This document shows, in pieces, positions 1 through 5,757 of a stretch of 64,000 bases of DNA. The DNA is from Buchananella felis (GTDB lineage Bacteria > Actinomycetota > Actinomycetes > Actinomycetales > Actinomycetaceae). Position 1 is the stretch's first letter. Each line of letters begins with the position of its first letter. The stretch lies in the NCBI RefSeq assembly GCF_041380015.1, contig NZ_CP159978.1; one strand, given 5' to 3'. The position numbers and the translations under genes were made by a program. A model generated the notes under the pieces. The model was not told the DNA's origin and made no database searches. It saw only the letters and a list, made by a program, of their open reading frames with translations.

Positions 1-60
1 AGAAGCGTGCCGTCCACGGGGTCGGTGGGTTAGAAGCGCGCCGTCCACGGGTCGGTGGGC
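1..60. repeat. imperfect tandem duplication of the nif3 3' end
   Basis: Bases 2-31 and 32-60 are two near-identical copies of a 29-30 bp segment. They differ by one substitution and one extra G in the outer copy. The inner copy encodes the last residues of Nif3 (ending WTARF, then TAA). The outer copy lies just past the stop codon, so it looks like a local duplication at the gene end. The outer copy may continue beyond the window edge. Confidence 0.7.
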
Positions 61-857
61 AGAACGGAGACGGTGCAGGTGAGCTCATCGCCGCGCTCGG
101 CCGCGCGCGCCTGAAGCAGGGCGGCGGCCTTGGGCAGCCAGACCCACTCGGTGGCCCAGTGGGTGGCGTTGATCAGCCAGGGCTTGCCGTCGGCCAGGTG
201 GTCCTGGGCGGGGTGGTGGCGCAGGTCCGCGGTGAGGAAGGCGTCGGCGCCGCTGGCCCGGGCCGCCCCGAACAGGGAGTCACCCGAGCCGCCGGAGACC
301 GCCAGCGTCCTGATCTGGGCGTCCACCGGACCGCCTACCAGCACGCCGAACTCGGTGTGCGGCAGGGCCCCCGCGATGCGGGCGGCCAACTCGCCCAGAG
401 AAACGGGCTGCGCAAGCGCGCCGACTCGCCCGATACCCAGCCCCGCCGCGCCGGCTTCGCCGGCGGCCGGCTCCAGCGGCACGGCGTCCGGGCCGAGCCC
501 GGCGAGCTCGGCCAGGGCCTGGGCCACGCCGTCGCGGGCCGAATCGGCGTTGGTGTGCGCGTTGTAGAGGGCGCAGCCGCCGCGAATCAGGTCGTGGACC
601 ATGCGGCCCTTGGCGGTGAGCCGGGAGACGGCGTTCGTGCCGCGCAGGAAGATCGGGTGGTGCGTGACCAGCATCTGCGCGCCGGTCTCCAGGGCCTCGG
701 CCACCACCGCCGGGGTGATGTCCACGGACAGGTGGATCCGGGTCACCTCCGCGCCGGGGTCGCCGACGCTCAGGCCGTTGACGTCCCAGCCCTGCGCCAA
801 CGCAGGCGGGTAGGCGGCCTCAAGGATGTCGATTACGTCTGCCACGCGCAAAGTCAT
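30..857 (-). CDS. Nif3-like dinuclear metal centre protein (DUF34/YbgI family)
   Basis: 275 residues, typical length for the short bacterial Nif3 form. Metal-binding motifs are in place: VTHHP near residue 65, NAHTNAD near residue 100, and the C-terminal region with ADLRHHPAQD and ATHWATEW that supplies the remaining ligands. The family binds two divalent metals in a toroidal hexamer; GTP cyclohydrolase-like and metal-storage roles have been proposed, but no firm function is established. The ATG at 857 follows the sequence TAGGGTGACGGC, which could act either as a weak SD or as a -10 for a leaderless start. Many actinobacteria place this gene next to a zinc-ribbon coiled-coil protein; here its downstream neighbour lies outside the window. 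Confidence 0.9.
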   Translation of the reverse strand: MTLRVADVIDILEAAYPPALAQGWDVNGLSVGDPGAEVTRIHLSVDITPAVVAEALETGAQMLVTHHPIFLRGTNAVSRLTAKGRMVHDLIRGGCALYNAHTNADSARDGVAQALAELAGLGPDAVPLEPAAGEAGAAGLGIGRVGALAQPVSLGELAARIAGALPHTEFGVLVGGPVDAQIRTLAVSGGSGDSLFGAARASGADAFLTADLRHHPAQDHLADGKPWLINATHWATEWVWLPKAAALLQARAAERGDELTCTVSVLPTDPWTARF

Positions 858-961
858 GCCGTCACCCTAGCCCAGTCGGCGTTAGGGTTGGTTTTCTCCG
901 CCACGCTCGGTGGGCCGGCTCCGCGCACGCCGTTTGGTGGCCGCTCCCCGAAAGGACTCTC

Positions 962-1516
962 ATGCCATCTCCGCTTGGCCGGGACAACGCCACTGCCACC
1001 GTCCTCGCCGGTTGCCTGGATACCCCGCTGGGCGAGGTGATGCTCGGCGCCACCGAGCACGGCTTGTGGGAGGTGGTGTTGCCTGGGTTGCGGCCCACCC
1101 CGGTGCTGGTGGAGGCTGCGCGCGCCCAGGCGGGCCTCCCGCCCGCTGCGCCTGCCTCCGCCCGCGCCGCAGCGCACCTGGAGACCGCCGTAGAGCAGCT
1201 GGACGCATTCTTTGCCGGCAAGTTGCGGCGCTTCACCGTGCCGTTGGATCTGCGCACGGCCGGGTTTTACCGGCAGGCGCAGCTGGCGCTGGCCCAGATC
1301 CCCTACGGCGGCACCGAGACCTACGGCCAGCTGGCCGCCCGCCTGGGCAGGCCGGGGGCGGCGCGGGCGGTGGGCACCGCGTGCGCTACGAATCCCCTCC
1401 CCTTGCTGCTGCCCTGCCACCGCGTGGTGGCGGCCGGCGGTGTCATGGGCGGATACGCCGGTGGACTGGGGCAGAAGGAGTGGCTGTTGCGTCTGGAGCT
1501 CGGGACGTTGCCCTAG
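962..1516 (+). CDS. ogt: methylated-DNA--protein-cysteine methyltransferase (Ogt/MGMT)
   Basis: 184 residues. The C-terminal half carries the diagnostic active-site motif LLPCHRVV (about residues 143-150), whose cysteine accepts the alkyl group from O6-alkylguanine. The conserved YGQLAARLGRPGAARAVG helix-turn-helix region precedes it and GGYAGGLGQKEWLL follows it. It directly repairs alkylated DNA in a suicide reaction. It is divergent from nif3 with about 100 bp between them. No Ada-type regulator domain is fused to it, so it is the constitutive Ogt form. Confidence 0.93.
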   Translation: MPSPLGRDNATATVLAGCLDTPLGEVMLGATEHGLWEVVLPGLRPTPVLVEAARAQAGLPPAAPASARAAAHLETAVEQLDAFFAGKLRRFTVPLDLRTAGFYRQAQLALAQIPYGGTETYGQLAARLGRPGAARAVGTACATNPLPLLLPCHRVVAAGGVMGGYAGGLGQKEWLLRLELGTLP

Positions 1517-1611
1517 CGCGGCTCCCCTTCGCGGCGGCGGGCGCCCTCCGACGCCTCGATTAGCGCCAACGGTGCAAGGTCACTCACCCTCGCGGCGGCG
1601 TGTGCTCGTGC

Positions 1612-2322
1612 CTACGCGACCGCAGTGCGAGCCCCGAACAGCGCCTGGCCTACCCGCACGGTGGTGGCGCCCTCCGCGATCGCCCACTCCAGGTCCCCGC
1701 TCATGCCCATGGAGAGTTCGCGCACCCGCTGGTGCCCGGCCGCCACGGCAGCGTCGCGCAGGGAGCGCAGCAGGGCAAAGTTGCCCCGCACGACGGCCTC
1801 GTCGGGCGAGTTGGCGGCCAGCGTCATGAGTCCACGCACGCGCAGGTTGGGCAGCGTGGCGAAGTGGTCCAGATGGTGGGCTAGCTCGCCGGGCGCGAGG
1901 CCGGACTTCGTCTCCTCGCCCGACGTGTTCACCTGCACGAACACCTCCAGCACCCGACCTTCGGCCTCCAGGCGCCGCTGGAGGGCGTCGGCCAGCCGCG
2001 TGGAGTCCAGGGCGTGGAACTCTGTGGCGTACCTGGCGACCTCGCGCACCTTGTTGGTCTGCAGGTGCCCGATCGCGCACCAGCGCACGCCCAGCTCCGC
2101 CATCTGGCTGGCCTTGAGCGCGAGCTCCTGGGCCTTGTTCTCCGCCAGCTGCGTCATTCCAGCGGCCACCGCCATTCGCAGCCGATCGACCGGTACCGTC
2201 TTGGAGACCGGCAGCAGCCGCACCTCTTCCGGTTGGCGTCCGACGCTCCGGGCGGCCGCCTCGATGCGCGCGCTCACCGCGCTCAGGTTGGCGGCGAACT
2301 CCTCCACGCTGTTGGCTAACAC
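1612..2322 (-). CDS. yggS: YggS/PLPHP family pyridoxal phosphate-binding protein
   Basis: 236 residues from a GTG at 2322. The PLP lysine is in LLPVSKTVP, followed by LAENKAQE, WCAIGHLQTNK and SMGMSGDLEWAIAEGATTVRVG, all hallmarks of the single-domain, alanine-racemase-like PLP homeostasis protein (YggS/PROSC/YlmE). It buffers PLP and affects amino-acid pools rather than catalysing a known reaction. Upstream in-frame starts exist (ATG 2331, TTG 2358). However, the TTG is the first half of a near-consensus promoter, TTGACC-17 bp-TGTAAT, whose transcription start would fall on the GTG at 2322, giving a leaderless mRNA and the usual family length. In many actinobacteria yggS sits in the sepF cluster; here it is isolated. 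Confidence 0.9.
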   Translation of the reverse strand: MLANSVEEFAANLSAVSARIEAAARSVGRQPEEVRLLPVSKTVPVDRLRMAVAAGMTQLAENKAQELALKASQMAELGVRWCAIGHLQTNKVREVARYATEFHALDSTRLADALQRRLEAEGRVLEVFVQVNTSGEETKSGLAPGELAHHLDHFATLPNLRVRGLMTLAANSPDEAVVRGNFALLRSLRDAAVAAGHQRVRELSMGMSGDLEWAIAEGATTVRVGQALFGARTAVA

Positions 2323-2329
2323 ACCAGTC

Positions 2330-2358
2330 ATTACACAGTGCTTTGCCGGCCCGGTCAA
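2330..2358 (-). promoter_or_regulatory. sigma-A-type promoter of yggS
   Basis: On the minus strand TTGACC (2358-2353) is separated by exactly 17 bp from TGTAAT (2335-2330). The predicted transcription start, 7-8 nt after the -10, coincides with the GTG at 2322. This argues for a leaderless transcript and against the longer in-frame starts. Confidence 0.65.
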
Positions 2359-2530
2359 AAGAGCCTTGCCGGCCCGCCGCCCGCCGCCCGCCGTTGCCGT
2401 CGGCCCCGTCTTCGCCTACCACCCGCATGCACGACGTTCCTCCCGCCGCCCGCACAAACCCCGCGCCCCAACGCCCTAGTCAGCGAGGGCCCAAAGCTGC
2501 TCTTCCAGGTCAGGGCCGTGGGCCACTGGT

Positions 2531-2619
2531 CGGCGCGTGTCGGGCCGGGTCGGTGGGAGCGTGCCGTGCGCCCCTGGCCGGCGCGTGTCGGGCCGGTGGT
2601 TGCGTGCCGTGCCGGTGGT
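2531..2619. repeat. 48-bp-period direct repeat
   Basis: The 18-mer CGGCGCGTGTCGGGCCGG occurs at 2531 and again at 2579, each followed about 17 bp later by GCGTGCCGTGC. It is a two-unit degenerate direct repeat in the gap upstream of yggS. No gene is visible across it. Confidence 0.55.
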
Positions 2620-2799
2620 CGTTGCGCAAACGGTTGCGCCTTTATGGTTCCTGTTTGGCCCTTGTTGTAGCGCTCGTGGCTTTCTTGCACCTCTTGTAGC
2701 GCTACGAGGCCGATTAACGCCTCAATAGGTTGCACAAAGGCGCAAGAGGAACAACAACGGCCCAAGAACTGCAACAAAGGCCCAACCGCTTGCGCAAGC
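2620..2799. repeat. array I: mirror-symmetric array of 20-bp units
   Basis: Right-arm units start at 2728, 2748 and 2768, with a terminal GCTTGCGCAAGC at 2788-2799. Left-arm units are their inverted counterparts, reflected about 2709.5: TTGCACC 2685-2691 against GGTTGCA 2728-2734, GCCCTTGTTG 2658-2667 against CAACAACGGC 2752-2761, GCGCCTTTATGG 2636-2647 against CAACAAAGGCCC 2772-2783, and CGTTGCGCAAAC 2620-2631 against the terminal unit. The inner gap is 36 bp (2692-2727) and contains GTAGCGCTAC and GATTAACGCCTCAATAG. All reading frames give only shadow peptides. Function unknown; it is either a multi-site DNA-binding platform or a long imperfect RNA hairpin. Confidence 0.75.
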
Positions 2800-2890
2800 C
2801 CCCGGGCCGCAAGCCACCCGCCACCTGGCGACGGATAAGACCAAAGCGATCAGGCGCCGGCGCGCGCGAACGCGACCGGCACACCCCTGC

Positions 2891-2984
2891 CTCGCAAATG
2901 CTGCACCGGGGTACATGCGACCGCTTGGTGCCATGGCACCGCTCGGTCGCATGTACCCCGAACGCACGTTTGTGCGCTCGGGGG
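2891..2984 (+). repeat. GGGGTAC palindromic element, copy A
   Basis: The core at 2908-2959 is a 52-bp inverted repeat: GGGGTACATGCGACCG, then a 3-nt spacer, then the perfect palindrome GGTGCCATGGCACC, then a 3-nt spacer, then CGGTCGCATGTACCCC. The 16-bp outer arms match perfectly. Conserved flanks are CTCGCAAATG on the left and a CGCAC-GTTT-GTGCG hairpin plus CTCGGGGG on the right. The same element recurs inverted at 53.56-54.04 kb. Confidence 0.8.
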
Positions 2985-3017
2985 CACCGCGCCACCACCC
3001 ACCACCCACCACAGCCC

Positions 3018-3198
3018 CACCTTCAGCTGAGAGGAGCTGCTTTTGCTGCACCTTTTGAGGTTTTGGTGTGTCGGCTGATGGTCTACCCGCTCGGGTACGC
3101 CCTCGGGAGGTCCACTAAGCCCACGACAGGTGCACCAACCCCACGGGAGGTCCATCAAGCCCACGGCTGGTGCGCTATCCCCTCAATCGCTTGCGCAC
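3018..3198. repeat. array II: mirror-symmetric array of 20-bp units
   Basis: Right-arm units start at 3109, 3129, 3149 and 3169 (type GGTSCAYYAASCCCACGR), with a terminal GCTTGCGCAC at 3189. Left-arm counterparts are weaker but in register: CTGCACC 3046-3052 mirrors GGTGCAC 3129-3135 about 3090.5, and GTGTGTC 3066-3072 mirrors GGTCCAC 3109-3115. The axis lies in the dyad TACCCG-CT-CGGGTA (3084-3097). The inner gap is 36 bp. The right arm is homologous, as reverse complement, to the left arm of array IV at 54 kb. Confidence 0.7.
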
Positions 3199-3250
3199 GC
3201 GTGCGCCTGCGCTCCCCGCTCGGTCGCTGCGGCCGGCTAGCCCTCGCGCC

Positions 3251-3400
3251 GTTCAACTCGACGTTGCGCCGTTCAACTCGACGTTGCACCGTTCGACTCG
3301 ACGTTGCGCCGTTCAACTCGACGATAACCCCCGCGTAAACGTCGAGATGAACCCCTCTTCGTCGAGATGAACCCCTCTTCGTCGAGCTGAAAGACCGCGT
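3251..3400. repeat. array III: mirror-symmetric array of 20-bp units
   Basis: Left arm: four units at 3251, 3271, 3291 and 3311 of type GTTCAACTCGACGTTGCGCC. Right arm: inverted units starting at 3341, 3361 and 3381 (GTCGAGATGAACCCCTCTTC twice, then a decayed copy). In each unit 13 bp (GTTCAWCTCGACG) are shared between arms, while the remaining 7 bp are arm-specific. The units mirror exactly about 3331.5. The inner gap is 16 bp, that is 36 minus one 20-bp unit. It is non-coding in all frames as far as I can judge. Confidence 0.85.
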
Positions 3401-3412
3401 TACCCGCCCCGC

Positions 3413-3705
3413 TGCCCTGCGCAGGCACAAACAGCGCGAGGGAGTTCCCTACTGACGGCGTCGGCCCAGCCCGGCAACCCCGCTAAGCGCCGGGCGCACC
3501 AGAAATCTCTCCGGCAAACTCCAGCACCACCCCAAAAGTATGCGGCTATTCACGTAGACCAGCGCGGAGGGAAAAGCGTAACCGCGCCCGCCAAATTGCG
3601 GAATTAAACGGCATCGCCCGGCGCAAATGGGCTACTCGCCTTTCCCGTCGCTTACCCGCTAACCCGGCTTCACCCTGGGCGCCGCGTTGCCGCGCAAATG
3701 CAAGA
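3413..3705. other. intergenic stretch without recognised features
   Basis: Between array III and the tRNA-Val terminator I see no open reading frame with actinobacterial codon use, no repeats and no recognisable RNA motif. Base composition is close to that of the surroundings. Confidence 0.5.
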
Positions 3706-3734
3706 GGGGCGGGCCCACGTCATGGACCCGCCCC
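3706..3734 (-). terminator. hairpin downstream of tRNA-Val
   Basis: GGGGCGGGCCC and GGACCCGCCCC can pair with one G-U-type mismatch around an 8-nt loop, 26 bp past the tRNA 3' end in the direction of transcription. The following minus-strand bases are moderately T-rich (CTTGCATTTG). It is probably the intrinsic terminator of the tRNA transcript. Confidence 0.6.
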
Positions 3735-3759
3735 TGTTTGCTCGTCAGCACGAGCGTCG

Positions 3760-3836
3760 TGGTGGGCCCGGCCGGGTTCGAACCGACGACCTCCTGGGTG
3801 TAAACCAGGCGCTCTGACCAGCTGAGCTACAGGCCC
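3760..3836 (-). tRNA. tRNA-Val (anticodon TAC)
   Basis: On the minus strand the sequence folds as a canonical 77-nt tRNA with encoded CCA. The acceptor is GGGCCTG/CGGGCCC with discriminator A. The D stem is GCTC/GAGC. The anticodon arm is CCTGG-TTTACAC-CCAGG (anticodon TAC). The T arm is GTCGG-TTCGAAC-CCGGC. The anticodon reads GUA and, by wobble, other valine codons. It is flanked by the lacI-type regulator upstream on the same strand and the repeat-rich gap downstream. Confidence 0.96.
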
Positions 3837-3976
3837 CAAACAGCGAGTGGAAAGCCTAGCACGAACCCGCTCGGGCGCATGAATCGGGCTCCACCCCCGC
3901 CAGTTCACGCAGGGGCACCCGTCACGCGGACATGAACCGCCCCGCCACCGCGCCCGCGGCGCGATGCCTCGCGGCC

Positions 3977-4984
3977 CTACTTGCGCATGGAGGAGGCGCG
4001 CACCTGCAGGTGCCCCACCCGGATCGAGTGGACCTCGGCCTCGTCCTCGCGCAGCAGCTTGATCATGGTCTTGGCGGCTTCCTCACCCAGCACCTCGGGA
4101 GAGCGGGCGACGGCGGACATCGGCGGGTCGGTCACCCGGCACACCGAGGATTCCTCCCAGCTGATGATTCCCATGTCCCCGGGCACGGTGAGCCCTTCCT
4201 CGGCGGCCGCCAGGCGTCCGCCGATCGCCAGGGAGACGTTCTCATAGACAACGCCTACCGGCATCGGCATTGAGCGCAGCAGCCGGCGCGTGATCACCTT
4301 GCCGGAGTCCTCGGAGTAGTCGGAGGTGAAGGAAAAGACCTTCTCGATGCCGTGCTTGCGGGCGCAGTCCTCGAAGGACTCGGCGCGGGAGAGGGACTGC
4401 TGGTCGTTCTCGTCGCCGCACACAAAGGCCAGCGAGCGGTAGCCGCGCTCGGCCAGGTGGCGCACCACCTGTTGCATCAGCAGGCCCTCGTCGATGCTGA
4501 TGGCGGAGCAGCGGGGCGCCTCGCGGTCGGCGCCTACAACAACACTGGGCAGCCCCATCTGCTGCAGGGCCTCTAGGCGGATGTCGTTCTCGCGCGGGTG
4601 CAGCACAAAGACGCCGTCCACGCCACGGCTGCCCCACCACTCGCGGTACACGTCCACTTCTTCCTTCAGGGTGGAGACAATTCGCAGCTGCAGCGAGTGG
4701 CCGGACTCCTTTAGACCCCGGTTGATGCCTGAGATCAGGCGCAGGTACATGGCCTCGCCAACGATGCCCTCTCCCTGCCTGACGATGGTGATACCGACGG
4801 TGCGGGTGGTGGACTCAGACAGAGCCCTGGCCACGGCGTTGGGACGCCAGTTCATTTCCTCCGCAACGCGGACGATTCGGGCCCGGGTTTCCTCTGACAC
4901 CCCGGGCCGACCATTCAGAGCAAAGGAAACAGCGCTGGGAGAGACCCCAGCTACTTTCGCAATGTCTCGAATTGTTGGACGCAC
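3977..4984 (-). CDS. LacI/GalR family transcriptional regulator (orphan)
   Basis: 335 residues. The N-terminal helix-turn-helix reads TIRDIAKVAGVSPSAVSFALNG with the hinge-helix sequence NAVARALSES at about residues 49-58. The periplasmic-binding-protein-like sensor domain follows and ends with SIRVGHLQVRASS. It starts at a GTG (4984) with AGGG about 9 nt upstream. No sugar transport or catabolic gene is adjacent, so its effector and targets cannot be read from context. The dyad CTAATCGCGCTTAG at 5048-5061, 64 bp upstream, has the central CG typical of LacI-family operators and may mediate autoregulation. Confidence 0.9.
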   Translation of the reverse strand: MRPTIRDIAKVAGVSPSAVSFALNGRPGVSEETRARIVRVAEEMNWRPNAVARALSESTTRTVGITIVRQGEGIVGEAMYLRLISGINRGLKESGHSLQLRIVSTLKEEVDVYREWWGSRGVDGVFVLHPRENDIRLEALQQMGLPSVVVGADREAPRCSAISIDEGLLMQQVVRHLAERGYRSLAFVCGDENDQQSLSRAESFEDCARKHGIEKVFSFTSDYSEDSGKVITRRLLRSMPMPVGVVYENVSLAIGGRLAAAEEGLTVPGDMGIISWEESSVCRVTDPPMSAVARSPEVLGEEAAKTMIKLLREDEAEVHSIRVGHLQVRASSMRK

Positions 4985-5164
4985 GGCGTTCGACCCTACT
5001 TAACCCCACCGGATAGTTGCTTCATTACACGGCAGACTAGCTTGTCACTAATCGCGCTTAGTTGACGCTATCTATTAACGGACAAGCTTGCGTCTGCCCG
5101 CCCTGCTGGATCTTTCAAACAGGGCTTACAGCAATGTATATCACCACGCGCCCGGTGGCGCTCG
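4985..5164. other. AT-richer regulatory gap with candidate LacI operator
   Basis: This 180-bp gap lies between the lacI start and the DUF3052 stop. It is noticeably richer in A and T than its neighbours. It contains the dyad CTAATCGCGCTTAG (5048-5061) nested inside a wider inverted repeat AGCTTGTC ... GACAAGCT. The dyad is a plausible operator of the adjacent regulator. No short gene is evident. Confidence 0.4.
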
Positions 5165-5578
5165 TTAACTTCGGGCCGGACGTGAACGGGAGGTCAGGCG
5201 CATACCCGACCAGTCGGCGCTAACGGCAGCCGCCGACGTCGCATTCATGCCGGCCAATCGCGCGGCCTCAGTGATGTCGCTGGGCCGCACGTGCCCAACG
5301 GAACGGGCGTTCGGGGTTAGCACCCAGATCAGCCCACCGTTGTCAAGGTTGGCCTGCACGTCCATCAGGACGTCGACCAGATCGTCCTCGGCGGCGTCGT
5401 CGGCACGCCACCACACGATGGCGCCGTCCGTCACGTCGTCGAAGTCGGGTCCAACCAGCGCCTCGCCAGTGGCGGCCTCCACAGCGTCGCGCACGGAGGC
5501 GGCAACGTCGTCATCGAAATAGAACTCCTGGACCACTTGGCCCGTGGTGAAACCGAGTCCTGCGCCACTGCCTGCCAC
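5165..5578 (-). CDS. DUF3052 family protein
   Basis: 137 residues from a GTG at 5578 preceded by GAGGAGAGAG. Recognisable family features are the GFTTGQVVQEFYFDDDV start, the DGAIVWWRADD segment, LVDVLMDVQANLDNGGLIWVLTP and the C-terminal ADWSGMRLTSR. This resembles the Rv2239c-type protein that lies beside aceE in mycobacteria, and here too it is divergent from aceE. Its function is unknown. A longer in-frame reading to 5707 exists but lacks an SD and would extend past the family N-terminus. Confidence 0.85.
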   Translation of the reverse strand: MAGSGAGLGFTTGQVVQEFYFDDDVAASVRDAVEAATGEALVGPDFDDVTDGAIVWWRADDAAEDDLVDVLMDVQANLDNGGLIWVLTPNARSVGHVRPSDITEAARLAGMNATSAAAVSADWSGMRLTSRSRPARS

Positions 5579-5757
5579 GCCGGTTCTCTCTCCTCGTCGA
5601 GTTGGGGATACTGCCCCTACATTGTTGCAGATCACAGCCTTCTCCGGGAAAAACGGGGCTAAGCGGAGCGTGAACCGGTAGCGCACCACCCCCGATCCGG
5701 GGGACAATGGTCCCGCTGCGCCAACGGTGGGCAGCCATAGAAGCGAAATGAGGATTC

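Noticed and set aside
2500..3420. CRISPR array at the repeat locus
   Set aside because: Repeats are 20 bp with no unique spacers, are inverted about a centre, and no cas genes are present.
3155..3430. Minus-strand frame across array III that would encode a repetitive peptide (VELNGA-type repeats)
   Set aside because: The peptide regularity follows directly from the 20-bp DNA repeat, whose unit is not a multiple of three; no SD or family match.
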